Assembly (NCBI GenBank): GCA_961205875.1
Contig: OY540809.1
Span: 12,226,267 to 12,290,266, forward strand
Reading direction: 5' to 3'
DNA: 64,000 nt
Origin: Sialis fuliginosa
Taxonomy: Eukaryota; Arthropoda; Insecta; Megaloptera; Sialidae
Part shown: positions 33,242-45,596 of the stretch, piece by piece
Position numbering within the stretch: the stretch's first letter is position 1
Layout of the letters: every line of letters begins with the position of its first letter
Notes under the pieces: generated by a model
Seen by the model: only the letters and a program-made list of their open reading frames with translations
The model's database searches: none
Told to the model about the DNA's origin: nothing
Program-made: the position numbers and the translations under genes

Positions 33242-33339
33242 ATATTGTATATATATTTTGTACTTGTGCACAGCTCTACTTATAACAATTCCAAAAATAG
33301 AGGAGTTCCATGCATATTGGATATGAGGTCGCTGGTACG

Positions 33340-33665
33340 TATATAATTATATTAAAAAATTGCAACAACGGATTCGAAGTTCGCGAATTCAAATAAGCAA
33401 ATGCAGCAACGGACATGGCCTTGATTCACCACACCTGTAAATCGGGTATAGCACGACCACACCGTGGAAGGTGGGTGTGTGTCGTGCGCGGGTATGTGTG
33501 TGTGTGTTTGAAAGAAAGTCCGAGACGACGCCCCAAGCCTGTTCTTCGGTGACATACGATTGTTTCTTTATTTACTCTTCGGCGTAGACAAACACATTCT
33601 GGCACATCCGTTTAGAGAAATTCATCCAACAAAATCATCTCTTGTAATTAGGTATGTCTGGAACA
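33340..33665. other. GC-elevated island, possible unassigned promoter or 5' exon
   Basis: Against an AT-rich background, 33400-33560 is GC-rich with a TGTG run and CGAGACGACGCCCC. At 33595-33652 an AG-ending segment is followed by GTATGT, a good donor. No coding frame is convincing on either strand. It could be the first non-coding exon of an unseen gene. Confidence 0.25.
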
Positions 33666-33769
33666 GGTGCGGACCTAATGAGGATGTTATTTGTATAAAA
33701 AAATACTCTAATCATTAAATGTTATGTAATGTTGTATATTATATGAAAATGTAAAATCAATTCATAGAT

Positions 33770-34140
33770 GATTCCCACAAAATTAAAAGTCAGTCAAGGC
33801 ATGGCCCCCATAAAGGAAGTGCTGACATGGCTTTAGCTTAGTGCCCTGGAGGCAAATGGGGGCCCGAAGCAGCGAGTTCACAATTGGTCGTAAATATTTT
33901 TTTTTAATTTCTTAGCCGGATAAGGCCCATTTGGATATGGGAGCCATGTTCGTAAGTTCCTACTGAGTACGTGGTTATCATATATTCTGCTATTTTACTC
34001 ATTTTTTATGTTTTTTTCTCGATCTAACCATTTGAAATGATACTGATTTTTCGTTAATAGTATCATCAAAGCTTTGTTACCATTAATTTTTCAGATTTTC
34101 TGAGATAAATCTTACTAACAATAAAACATAGATAGGGGGG
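33770..34140. other. Relic of a GGGGGCCC-type repeat, no gene
   Basis: CATGGCCCCCATAAAGGAAG and GGGGGCCCGAAGCAGCG resemble interior pieces of hAT-like MITEs seen elsewhere (for example 18040-18110). No boundaries found. Confidence 0.35.
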
Positions 34141-34194
34141 AGGGGGCAAAAAAATCTCCAATTGAACTCGTAAATAATATTAATGGTTTATTTT

Positions 34195-34545
34195 GTAGAC
34201 TGGTATTACACAGTATTATAAAGGAAAATAGCTTGTTTCCTAACGAAGGACATAGGCTACTTTGTTCCCCAAAAATTATTAGATAAAAAATGGGTGTGTG
34301 TACTTTTGTACGCACGATAGGATATACTTGTTGGCTTAGACATCTAGCGTGCAAATGCGAAACTAAAAACCTGTTTCATTGACTATTATCATAACATAAA
34401 TTGGAATTTTTTATCTCAATAAGAACATTGATAAAACATATTGTATGCAGATTTCACTAAAATCGGTCCAGTAGTTTTCGAGATTATTTCGGTCAAACAC
34501 ACACACATACTAACTTTCTCTCTTTATATATTAGTATAGATAATA
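34195..34545. repeat. Dispersed repeat related to 15515-15705
   Basis: Contains ACGAAGGACATAGGCTACTTT near the left. Near the right it has AAAATCGGTCCAGTAGTTTT and a tail ending TTTATATATTAGTATAGATA. A comparable right half lies inverted at 57060-57190. Confidence 0.5.
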
Positions 34546-34954
34546 CCTACGCTACTGATTAAAAAGAAATTACCGTCAGCTTAACTCATTTCAAACGTCT
34601 ATAATACATATCGATATTTTAGTCATCCCACACTAGTAAGATTAAGTACTTTTCTAAAATAGAACGTCTCACAAATGACAATGCTCGTGATATATTATGT
34701 GTACTGTAACTAATATAGGTATATCCATTATTGTTTGAGTACACCCGCAAGTCTGAGGTAATTGTTCTCTCAAACATCCAAATGTCCGCCCACGCCACGC
34801 AAGCATTTCCATCTTGATTTAGAAATTTCAAGAGCGATTTTTGTTATCTGTGATCGATCACTAACTCAGAAGTAATTTTTGGTTATATCGAATATCAGTA
34901 GATTAGAGCAGAGCTTCCCAACAGCGACTGGAAAGTGTGCCAGGAGATATAAAA

Positions 34955-35790
34955 TTATAAATTGGTAGTTTTGCTTCCTCGCAATATCGAAAGTACGAAA
35001 AGCTTTGTGATCGTTTTAGAATGAGTAAAAAAAAATGTTCTTCGATTTCAAAATTTTAAATTGATCTTTCTGTTTCAGGTCAAGACAAACACTTTTCGTT
35101 CCATATCTGTCTGCCTGTCTGTCCGTCTGTCTGTATATGTGTCCGTCTGTCCCCTGAATCCGTGTGACACGCATAACTCATGAACCACTAAATCGATATT
35201 AATGAAACTTGATTGGATGGTTGGGTCTGGCTTGATGACGGTCTCATTTCAAAATAATCAAAATCGTATGTAAGGGGGAGAATTGACATCCCAAAATATT
35301 TATTTTTTTCAAGAAAATTCTAAATTGGTAGTTTTGCTTCCTCGCAATATCGAAATTCTAAAACGATCACAAAGATCCTTTTAGAATAAGACAAAAAAAT
35401 TGTTCTCCGATTTCAAAATTTTAAATTGATCTTTCCGTTTCAGGTCAAGACAAACACTTTTCGTTCCGTGTCTGTCTGTCTGTATGTGTGTGTCTGTTCC
35501 CTGAATCCTTGTCACACGCATAACTCATGAACCACTAAACCGATATTAATGAAACTTGGTTGGATGGTTGGGTCTCTCATTAAAATCGTGTGTAAAGAGA
35601 AGGGATTTATTTTTTCAAGATATCTCAAGAACGATACATGTTACGTAAAAATATTATAGGATGTTTTTTGTAGAGCATTCAATTGCCTATAATATAGGTC
35701 TACAACGTTTGTTGTAAAATATTCCCTTACAAAGATTTATCTCAATTTACTTTCAAAAATCGTGTTTTGATTTTTTTAAATTGATATTTA
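34955..35790 (+). repeat. Tandem pair of a dispersed repeat (TTTTGCTTCCTCGCAATATCG units)
   Basis: Unit 1 starts at about 34960 and unit 2 at about 35325. Both contain TTTTGCTTCCTCGCAATATCG, GTTTCAGGTCAAGACAAAC, a CTGTCTGT simple run, and GCATAACTCATGAACCACTAA. Unit 2 extends to 35790. The same extended sequence occurs inverted at about 39785-40205. Confidence 0.7.
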
Positions 35791-37515
35791 CTTTGACATA
35801 TTAAATGTCATTTTGACATTTGCATAAATTTAGATTTAGATTGAAAAAATAAACAGGTAAAGTTGGTAGTAAAATTGGACAAAAATTAAATGGTTAACCA
35901 ATGATAAGCAATTTATCTGAACACTGTATCGGTTTTTATTTAAATTGTTCAATAATTAACTACATTTGGTGAATTTAGCACGAGGAAGTACTGTGTATTT
36001 ACTTGGCTGATGTTTTTTAGTTGATAATAAACAAAAAACTCATATTAAATTAATTTATTCTTGTTGAGTGGCGAAAGTATATACCTAATAATAAATTAAT
36101 TTATTTCGTAGACTGCATTATATAATAGTATACTATTGAGTCCGTTAATTTGTGGGGTTCACGTATATCAATTGTATTTCTAGATTAAAAGTGTAAAAGA
36201 ACAGATAAAAACGATAGCTAACTAGTATTTTCTGTCAAGAAATTTGGGTTATTTATGTTTCATCTTCACTGCAAAGAAATATTATTTTGACTGCAATCGT
36301 TCACAAGCATTTATTCAAATGTTTATTTGTAAATACTAATTTCTTCTATAAATCAAGCACCTTTTTTTACTTTCCATCAATTATTAAAAGAATAAAAAGA
36401 AAGCGTGTACCGATCGAAATGTTAAATAATTCTCAGAAAATAATTTGTTTAAAGATAGACGGATATTTCATAACATTTACTCATTAAGAGTCTAATAACA
36501 TAAAATGATCAGTAGGTAATATTACAAAACATGAGTCGAAAGAGGAATAAATCAAGTGTATAATGTAAAACGCAAAGCTACATTATCAACAATAATCAAG
36601 TAAATTAACATTACCTAGTCGTAAAGTTTCTATGACTACTTTCAATACATTTGTATAATTTTGTAAAGACATAAGAATATACCAAGGTATATGTATATAA
36701 GGTAGTCTTAATAGCTCCCTCACCAAACAGTGTTTGCGTGGGAATTATGTACGTCACCCAGTAATGTAATGTAATGTAATAATATGAAGTATATTTAATG
36801 ATATTGATTGGTAAAATTAGAAAATACAACTTGGCTACTACAATCAATCAGAAATCGATTCGGGCCGTTAAAACTCTTACTTATGAGTATCATATGAAAG
36901 ATACCACTGTGAGAAAAGGAGGTGGGGGGGAAATAATTTTCCTAATGGGGGAAGAAAAATTTTAGATGAAATAATTGAACATTTTAATTATCTACATTAG
37001 TAAATTGTGAAAATCCAAATTGATAACTGAATGTAAAAAATAAAACACTAATAATTTTGATTTTCCATTTTGTTAGAAGTTTATATGCCTTAATATATAT
37101 TTTTTAAATCGGTTCACTACACGTAGGTACTATTAAAAAATAATATCGAAATTGAATAAAAGATAATAATGTTCTTATAGCTTAAAGTTCATAAAGCCAC
37201 GTATATCCATTTGAACTGCAAATTATTGTTAGTGCATCGCGATTCTTAAAGTCTAATGTTATACCTATAATTATTATTATGTGTTTATAAAATATACATA
37301 ATAATATATAAATAAACACGTACTTACACACAATATAACTCCAAAGTAAATAATTAATAATATCTTCTAATGATCCGAGTCATTAGGTCAAATTGTCAAT
37401 TGTCATTAACATTCAGTGAATTGTTTTGTTACAAACATGTGAAGAATATTCCAATGATTACACAGCCACACAAGGTTTCCGTAGTCATTACGATTTATAA
37501 ACAAGAATTATTTCA
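35791..37515. other. Gene-free AT-rich stretch
   Basis: No gene recognised. A short TAATG tandem run lies at about 36760-36780. Confidence 0.4.
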
Positions 37516-37516
37516 A

Positions 37517-37858
37517 CGGACGCTCTGATAACGACATTTAAATGCAAATATATCGTGACTGAAGGGTTAAAATCAAAAGGTTATATAACATTTTTTGTTG
37601 CATTTTAGGAGACCTACCTAAAAACTCCCCACTTAATGGATTAAGTGAAAATTTTTTTTTGAAAATACTTTTCAGTCTATGGAAAGGGGGTCCAAAAAAA
37701 TGTTTTTTCAAAAATATTATCATTTCTGTTTTTGGGTTATCAGTCTTCGTCTGTATACCAAATTTCATCTTAATCGGCTTAAAATTTTTGAGGACGGACG
37801 GACGGACGGACATGGCGAAACTTAAAGGTTTCCTAGTTTTCTAAGGAAACCTAAAAAT
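37517..37858 (+). repeat. Dispersed repeat 'ACGCTCTGATAACGACATTT', copy 1
   Basis: Runs from ACGCTCTGATAACGACATTT to CTAAGGAAACCTAAAAATG and includes a GGACGGACGGAC microsatellite. A full inverted copy is at 46468-46800 and a partial inverted one at 46908-47090. The open frames it creates (Val-Arg-Pro-Ser repeats) are repeat translations. Confidence 0.7.
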
Positions 37859-37879
37859 GTGGTAAGCATAAAATTCCAA

Positions 37880-38275
37880 AAATTTGTATTTCGACTATGC
37901 TCAACCAATATCTACTGTAATACAATGCTATATAGGTCGCTTTTCGATATCTCACATTCTTTTTGGAAAAATTCAACCATAACCCAAAATTCAAGCTCAA
38001 ATTTTAAAAAAACTGTTAAAAGCAGAAAATTCCAAAAATTTGAATTTTGACTATGCTCGACCAATACTATTACAATGCTATATTGGTCGCTTTTTTGGTA
38101 TCACACACTCTTTTTGGACAATTTCAACCTAAACCCAAAATTCAAGCTCAAATAAAAAAAAGTGGTAAGTACAAAAATTTAAATTTCGACTATGCTTGAC
38201 CAATACTACAATGCTATATAGGTCGCTTTTTATGGTATCGCACACTTTTTTTGTGTGACAGTGTTATTTAGCTTA
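37880..38275 (+). repeat. Three tandem units of a TIR-like module
   Basis: Three units of about 150 bp start near 37888, 38047 and 38191. Each carries CGACTATGCTCGACCAATA, CAATGCTATATAGGTCGCTT and GGTATCGCACACTTTTT, followed in the first two by AACCTAAACCCAAAATTCAA. The same module forms the ends of the element at 39591-40308. Confidence 0.7.
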
Positions 38276-39240
38276 AATGTACATTTGAATTTTGTATCGT
38301 ATTATGAATAGAACCAAACATAATTAAATTTTCTACACCATGTTTTTACAATACATATTATGTACATTATTTTATGAGAGCCTAGAATTCACTTAATACA
38401 ATTTTAAATATAATAAATCATATGACATTTAAATTACGTTGATAATACACCAAATCTACTTAGCATTAAATTGGTTGATAAAACCGAGCATAGATCTTTT
38501 GGAGATGCAATCAGTATTTATTTATCCAATTATATTATCTATACTAGTAGAATAATAATATAATAAATGTAAGAGACTAGATTTGTTTTCATATTTGTAT
38601 AAATGTTTTTCTTAAAATGTACAATAATAAATTATGACCGAAGAGGTATATATTTTATTTCGATGGGGAGAAAGTCCCCCCCCCCCCTCTTTAATTCAAT
38701 ACTGGTTATAAGTGCTTTTTTATAAGTATGAAAATTATGTTTATTAAATGCAGATAAATATACTCGTATGTCTTATTAACATCCGCTGCATAAAAAATAT
38801 CAAAAATCTTTATATTTGTGTGCTGTCAAAGAACAAATATTCTTATTTTCTCAATTCATATTTAATACAGAAAAGTGTAAATTTTATGAATACATATATA
38901 TAAATATGTATGTTCTATTTATAAATAAAATTTCTCTGCTAATAATGTCATCTCTAACGAATATTCGAAATCTTCAACTTGTTCTTATTCAACTAAATAT
39001 AAACTTGATTATTCAAATTTATTTAAATTTAATAGATATTTTATTGTTTGGAGTTAATGACCTTGTAAATGATAACAATACTGAATAAGTTAATATATTT
39101 TGTATTCAGATTCTTTGTTCCTATATGGATTTCAGTCTATTTTTAGATATAAATAACCCCGCCCAAAATCAATGCAAATAAAAATGCAATCAAACTGGCT
39201 AAAACATAAGTAGTTCATAAACTGATAATCAAAAGTTTAT
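38276..39240. other. Gene-free AT-rich stretch
   Basis: No gene recognised; one poly-C run at about 38678. Confidence 0.4.
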
Positions 39241-39244
39241 AATT

Positions 39245-39525
39245 ATGTCCAGTATTACAGACTATCTAACAAAAGTTAGCTTGCAAACAAATGAGGTATT
39301 CATTGTATGATATTACCTATTTGTTTTCGAATTTATTATAACACAGTTGGCGACTCTGATCATACAAGATAACTTCCATAACATCATCACTGTTTTATTA
39401 CCGTTGGTGTTTACTTACCACGCGTACGCGAAACATATCAAACACTTCATGAAACTTCAAAAGAACTGACATATAAGTTTGATACCCTATTTGAAAGTAC
39501 TTGCAAGCTAATAAACAGACAATTA
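39245..39525. mobile_element. MITE family 'GCCCGGTATTATAAAGG', diverged copy
   Basis: Starts GTCCAGTATTACAGAC and contains CTTACCACGCGTACGCG and CTGACATATAAGTTTGATACC, shared with other copies. The right end is degraded. Confidence 0.55.
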
Positions 39526-39590
39526 ACAAACTAATCGTTTCTTTACGTTATGCAACCCCCAATTTATTCTTTTGTTTCATCTATAATACA

Positions 39591-40308
39591 GCTACACAAA
39601 AAAAAGTGCGAAACCAAAAAAGCGACAGTATTGGTCGAGCATAGTCAAAATCCAAAGTTTTAGAATTTTCTGTTTATCAATTTTTTTTTTAATTTGAACT
39701 TGAATTTTGGATTTAGGTTGAAAATATTAGTTCGAAATTTTCCTTAAAACGCACCTGATTATTTTTTCGTATATATTTTTTTGACAATTTCAATCTAAAT
39801 CTAAAAAAAAAAAAACTATTTTTAAAAGCAAATTGAGATAAATCTTTGTAAGGGAAAATTTTACAACATTGTAGATCTAAATTATAGAAAATTAAATGCT
39901 GTATAAAATTTTCACGTAACATGTGTCGTTCTTGAGATATCTCGAAACAATAAATATTTTGGGACACACGCCAAAACCATCCAATCAAGTTTCATTAATA
40001 TCGGTTCAGTGGTTCATGAGTTACGTATGTGACAAGGATTCAGGGGACAGACACACACACAGACACGGAGCGAAAAATATTTGTCTTGACCTGAAACGGG
40101 AAGATCAATTTAAAATTTTGAAATCGGAGAACAATTTTTTTGTCTCATTTTAAAACGATCACAAAGCTTCTCATATCTTCGATATTGCGAGGAAGCAAAA
40201 CACTGGTAAGCAGAAAATTTCAAAAATTTTGATTTCGACTATGCTCAGCCAATACTACAATGTTATATAGGATGCTTTTTTAGCTCCGCACTTTTTTTAT
40301 TGTGTAGC
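39591..40308. mobile_element. Composite inverted-repeat element GCTACACAA...TTGTGTAGC
   Basis: Ends GCTACACAA/TTGTGTAGC continue as AAAAAGTGCG and, inward, the module GTATTGGTCGAGCATAGTC in inverted orientation on both sides. The centre (about 39785-40205) is an inverted copy of the repeat at 35325-35790. No transposase frame. Confidence 0.7.
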
Positions 40309-40981
40309 TATGTAATAGTATAATTAATTAATCCATTATAATATAATGAAGAGTCAACTGTAGGTAATCGATATACCACCGTGATTAAATAAATCAAATA
40401 ATTCACTTAAAAATACGTAATAGGTATACACATGTTCAATATTTCCCAATTAAATTAATATAATTCTCATGGATAAAGTGAAATTGTCGACAGATCGAGA
40501 AATCTATGCCATTATTTATACACTAAATACAGCGTACACAAATATTAAAATAAAAATCTTCAAACGGTGTTATTTAAAATACAAATAATCCGTTGTCTAG
40601 TACAAATATTTATATTCCATAAGTACAAGAAATGTGCTTTCCCTGTACGTGTGTATGTGCGTGCGTGTGTGTGTGTTTATTAGAAATTAACATCAGCACC
40701 GACAGATCGCGCATCTGTTGCGGCGGCAGTGAACGTGTTACGTAATGTAACAATAAAAGCCATCTTCTGTCATGTGAATAGATCTTGATTTTAAACTTTC
40801 ACGTTTTGAGAAAATTTGATTTGGTAATCATTAATAGTGCCGTTTGTAATTGTTGATTTGTATAGTAATATCTTCATCAACCTTAAAGGTTATAATCAAT
40901 TATTTTTATTTTTATTTTATAATGATCCTCTTATACTGGGTGTCCCAGATAACATGGGGATCTCAGTAACTATAAAAACCC
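40309..40981. other. Gene-free, with a TG microsatellite and a small GC-richer patch
   Basis: A GTGTGTATGTGCGTGCGTGTG run lies at about 40649-40678. GCACCGACAGATCGCGCATCTG and GCGGCGGCAGTGAACG follow at 40696-40740. No coding frame. Confidence 0.4.
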
Positions 40982-41653
40982 CTTACACACTAGCGACTTT
41001 TAGCAGCACAATAGTCGCGTTGCTAAATCCCATGGCATGCTATTTGCTATTGAAACAATAGGCATGATGCCTAATTTTTAAAAACTATTTTATGATGATC
41101 TTACGTGTCTCTTATTTCCAAAAAAATGCTTATTTCTGCAGAAAATAAAGGTTTAATCACAAAAATTGACCCTTTTAAAACTAATTTTGAATTGGACGCC
41201 AAAACGCTCGCAGGTGTCATGACGCATTTTTGACGTCACGCCTATGTAAACACTCCTTGTTTCTCGGTTTTACTTTTGGTAACACAAAACTGAGCAAATT
41301 GATAATTTGAAACCACAAAATAATTTATAAACAGTGCAGATATTAATGAAACAAAAATTACGTTTACGTAGCCGTGACATCACCCACTCTGACTGGTGTT
41401 TTATCAAACATGGCGGATTGCTGTATTTTACGTTTTTATTTTAACAAAAATCATATTAATCTCTCTTTTAATATAAAATTAAATACATTTTTTAGAATCT
41501 TTTTAACTTATTTCATTATTTAAAATCATAATTTCAGGGATACTTTGTTACTGGCATCATGCCTATTCTGAACGAAAATAATTGACGTCGGGTAGCATGC
41601 CATGAGATTTAGCAGCACGACTATCGCGCTACTAAAAGTCGCTAGTGTGTAAG
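40982..41653. mobile_element. Outer MITE 'CTTACACACTAGCGAC' split by another MITE
   Basis: The left arm (CTTACACACTAGCGACTTTT ... CCCATGGCATGCTAT) and the inverted right arm (GTAGCATGCCATGAGAT ... AAAAGTCGCTAGTGTGTAAG) are each about 62 bp and about 90% alike. Almost all of the interior is the inserted element at 41056-41567. Confidence 0.75.
41056..41567. mobile_element. MITE family 'AATAGGCATGATGCC', copy 2 (nested, inverted)
   Basis: The same terminal repeats as the copy at 4953-5500 (CAATAGGCATGATGCC / GGCATCATGCCTATT), in opposite internal orientation. It lacks the roughly 40-base segment present in copy 1. Confidence 0.8.
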
Positions 41654-42845
41654 TCGTCTAAGAGATTTAGATTTGGTTAAATTAGATCTACTTATTTTGG
41701 AAATTAAAAAGTTTTACACCCTCCTTCAAAAGATGTCACCGTGTTCTATACATCAAAATCTACTAATTTCTCGAAAAAAATGTAATTTTTTCTAACACCA
41801 CTCTTTACAAATTGGACTGTAATTATATGTATATGATAATGATAAATATATAATAAAACAGTATTTTGTTTTATTTTTATAGTGGGTATAAGAGAGTACC
41901 ATATCATACGACAGCTTTTTTAAGTTCTGAAAATGCCCATGTAACTAAGCTAAAGAAATACATAACTTCCTTCTTCTAAAGCTGTCAGATACACGCCATC
42001 AATCGTATCTAACTAATTGTAAATACAAGTAATTTGTTTTATTTTAATGTGAAATACCACTTAGCGAAATTACACGCTCGATTAGGTACACAGTACATTC
42101 ATAAAGCATTTGCATTGTTTTATTTTTTACATTTCTTTTTATCTTTACTAATGTAAAAAACAGTGAAACTAAGTTTTAAATATCAAATGCATTGTTGAAT
42201 TCAGAGAGTTTACTTCGGAACAAAAGGGGAATACAAATTCTCGGTAAAGAGTGGGGGGTATAAAAAAAGAACGTGTCAATAAAAAAATAGAAGGGCGTGC
42301 AAAATTGAGGTAACAACGAAAAAAAAAGCTCTTCAATTACATCAGCGACGCCCTATTTACAGTTTTTATCGGGGGCGCGATTTTTATTAAAATATAAATC
42401 GTATTTTTCTTAACACGGACCTGTCGTAAATCAGTTATCATTAAGCCTCAACTAATTCTAGTCTTTCGATCTGTGAAAGTTCCATCAAAATCGGTTCAGT
42501 AGTTAACGACATTTTAGAAACTTTCAAAATTGAATATATTGCCTGTAAAACGTCTTACAGACTTAAAAATTGATAAATTATAATTAAAATTGTTTATGCA
42601 CGCCAAAATTAATATAATTAAAGATCGCCACAGGTCTTTAGCATTTATTTATTTTGGTGTGGTACTTATACAATAAAAAAAATTATTGTCACTCAAAGAA
42701 AAATCATCAATAATGAAAAGAAAAAAAAATCTACTGCAAAAAATCATACAAGAACATAATTACAAGTTTCCTAAACACACAAAAACGTAACTTTTTTTAA
42801 TCATTACGCACGTGCATTAATATGAAAAAAAAACTCGCGAAAATT
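41654..42845. other. Gene-free AT-rich stretch
   Basis: No gene recognised. Phrases such as AAAATCGGTTCAGTAGTTAA at about 42490 are pieces of the dispersed repeat seen at 34195. Confidence 0.4.
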
Positions 42846-42869
42846 AATCAAAAAGCAAACATGTTGACA

Positions 42870-43095
42870 TTATGTCGCCCGGGGGGGGTTCGCGTACAGC
42901 CTCTCGACCCGCCATCGGAGTGAGGTCAACCGACCTCGCCGCAGATGTGCAGAGAAAGTATATGAAAATGTCAACAACGGGCGTGCAGACGGGAGGGGGG
43001 ATATGCACGAGTCATCATGTGTGAAATGACATCTTTAAATACAAATAAACGCGTGTGCAGTGCGGTATTTGTAATTTTTGAATAAGGAGGATCAT
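42870..43095. other. GC-rich island, possible unassigned promoter
   Basis: Includes GTCGCCCGGGGGGGGTTCGC, CTCGACCCGCCATCGGAG and CCGACCTCGCCGCAG, then ACGCGTGTGCAGTGCGG. It is the most GC-rich part of the central gene desert. No open frame of note and no element ends. It might be a promoter of a gene lying outside the window. Confidence 0.25.
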
Positions 43096-43256
43096 CGAAA
43101 AAGGTGTCTAGGAATTCATAATTTTATAATAAAGTATTTAAGGTAGTTCTCGTGCACACATCATTTCGATAGAAGAAAAAAATAGGGGATAAAAAGAACA
43201 ACGATATCTATCCCAGCGTGAAATTTTAAAGAGATCGACAGTTTTAAACTAGAGAT

Positions 43257-43599
43257 AATCGGCATGATGCCAGTAATAAAGTATCACTGAAATTATGATT
43301 TTAAATAATGAAATAAGTTAAAAAGATTCTAAAAAATGTATTTATTTTTATATTAAAAACGAGATTAATATGATTTTTGTTAAAATAAAAACGCAAAATA
43401 CAGCAATCCGCCATGTTTGATAAAACACCAGTCAGAGTGGATGACGTCACGGCTACGTAAACGTAATTTTTGTTTCATTAATATCTGCACTGTTTATAAA
43501 TTATTTTGTGGTTTAAAATTATCAATTTGATCAGTTTTGTATTACCAAAAGTAAAACCGAAAAACATTAGCGATGGAACAAGGATTTATTATAGTTGAC
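43257..43599. mobile_element. MITE family 'AATAGGCATGATGCC', half copy 3
   Basis: Begins AATCGGCATGATGCC and follows copy 1 closely up to GGATTTATTATAGTTGAC, then stops abruptly. One terminus only. Confidence 0.75.
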
Positions 43600-44258
43600 T
43601 TCATGTATTACGTACGACAGATAAAATTAAAATATTTTATACATCGGATAAAAATGATATAAAACGGCATTTATATAGAAACGTGTAGATATATATCTAA
43701 TACGGACCTGGTTATACAACACATGTCTATTATCTAATTAGCATTTTCTTATTTCTAACACTTAATGTCAATTTACTCAAATAAACAAAAAAGTACATCA
43801 TTAAAATAATGCAATAAATAATTTCCACAAATTTAAAAATAAATCAGTATTATTTATTGTTAAAATGAGTTAATAAAAATTTTAAATTGGAAACTTTTTA
43901 ATTAGACTTATTACTAATACCAAATTCGAAACTCTTTTTTTTATTGATCAGAGAATTTAATTTTCATTGGTTCTAGCTTCGCACACTGACGGTCAATCAA
44001 TTTAAGATTTTGAATAGAGCTTCTAATAACCTTTTTTTAATTTTTTACGCTATCATAACTCTTACTGGAGTATCTCTAGGACAGGCACTGTACGAATTTA
44101 CGGGGGCACCACGAAATGCGTAAAATTTTCGTATAATAAGTCAAAAATTGTAATTTTAAATACCTATTAATTTTTTTAACGGCTACTAAATAATTATGGG
44201 CATAAAGAATAATTTAAAGAAATAATTGCTAAATCGGGAAAGTTTAAGAACTGCTAAT
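43600..44258. other. Gene-free AT-rich stretch
   Basis: No gene recognised. GTTTAAGAACTGCT at 44242-44255 looks like a leftover right end of hAT MITE family A. Confidence 0.4.
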
Positions 44259-44536
44259 CAGTGATTCTCAAAGTGTGCGCCACGGCACCCTTAACAGGGG
44301 CGCCGCGGAATATTCCAAATCTTTCATAATTATTTTTTTCGTTTGAAATAAATGAATTCGTGCAATATTGCAGATGTTTGACTTGTTCTATTACAATTTT
44401 TTCTGGTGTTATACGTGTTATATTTATTTGTATCTCTTACTTAAGATTAGTCAAACTTTGACTTAAGATTAGGCACTATGGGGAAACCTTAGTTCAAAAA
44501 GGACAACCGCGAGTCGAAAATGTTTGGAAACCACTG
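44259..44536. mobile_element. Probable hAT-like MITE 'CAGTGATTCTCAAAGTG'
   Basis: Left end CAGTGATTCTCAAAGTG and right end TTTGGAAACCACTG resemble hAT termini (CAGTGGTTCTCAAA type). GC-rich GGCGCCGCGG lies near the left. No matching 8-bp duplication, so it is older or the edges are off. Confidence 0.55.
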
Positions 44537-44539
44537 CTA

Positions 44540-45588
44540 TATATATTTAAATTTATAAACAATTACATACTTTTCACATTTTATCATAATCACAAAAAAA
44601 TACATGGATATCAACAAACCATAAATCATATTAAAAACCATAAAAAGTCATTAATACAAAAGACCCACCCTCCCTGTCATTATACAACTTTCACTGTTCA
44701 TTGAGAATTCTGAGATCAGTGGCGGCCAGTCATTGGAAATACCCAGAAAGCTTAACAAATACCTATGCAGAGCTCTTATTTTCTTTTACATTCGACACAT
44801 AAATTTCGAAATCAGAATATTGTTTGTTATATTAGCATAATCCAACTATATTATTGTTTCTCTTTAAAACAACATGAAAACAATAAATTATTTATTTTAA
44901 ACAATGTTTCGAAGACAATTTTCACTTGTTTTAAGTAAACTTTTTTATGCGTGTATAGGTAATTGAATTACCAAATTGGATTTTATGTATAAAAAAGGAT
45001 AAACATATGCACTTAATGTTTATTTGTTATCTACTATATATGCAATCAATCTTACATCAAAGTAGCCTGCACTCAATGCTCAAGAAAAACTGGGGACCAA
45101 GAAGGGTGATAAAGATTAGGGAAAGTCTATGTCCAAAATTGGAATATGGAAGGCTTGAATAAGGGCACATTTTTAGGTAGCTGCATTGTAAAATAGGCAT
45201 TGTTTATTAACAAAATAAATGTTGCGGTTAATAAATTGTAAAACAAATTACATATTTATGTAGAAAAGTCGTAAAAAGTACTTACTAATTGCGGTGTACA
45301 ATTTTGAAAAATGTTTATTTAAAATTCTGCAATTAGCATCTGTGTTTTCGATTTTGTAACCTGCATTAATTAATAACTAATTAGGATTGAAAATTATGTA
45401 ATAACAAAATCATCTTAAAATTGGTCAAAAAAAAAATTCCGAATCGAAATATGTATTAGTTTTTTGTCGTATACATTTGTTTATAACTTTAACAACTTTA
45501 ATAACTCAATTCTCCTTCAAATAACATGAGTTTTTCATAAAAAAATATTAATAAATTCAATTACAGATGATCTAAAAAACTTTTTATA
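44540..45588. other. Gene-free AT-rich stretch
   Basis: No gene recognised. CAGTGGCGGCCAGTC at about 44716 looks like one more isolated hAT-type end. Confidence 0.4.
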
Positions 45589-45596
45589 CTTAGGTA

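Noticed and set aside
33352-33555. 67-codon minus-strand frame in a GC-rich patch
   Set aside because: No recognisable domain and low-complexity His/Thr content from a TG run; kept only as a possible non-coding island.
37538-37813. Frames with Val-Arg-Pro-Ser runs on both strands
   Set aside because: They are translations of a dispersed repeat with a GGAC microsatellite, also seen inverted at 46468-46800.
45060-45180. Slightly GC-richer segment that might be an exon
   Set aside because: No sustained frame with splice sites on either strand and no family resemblance.
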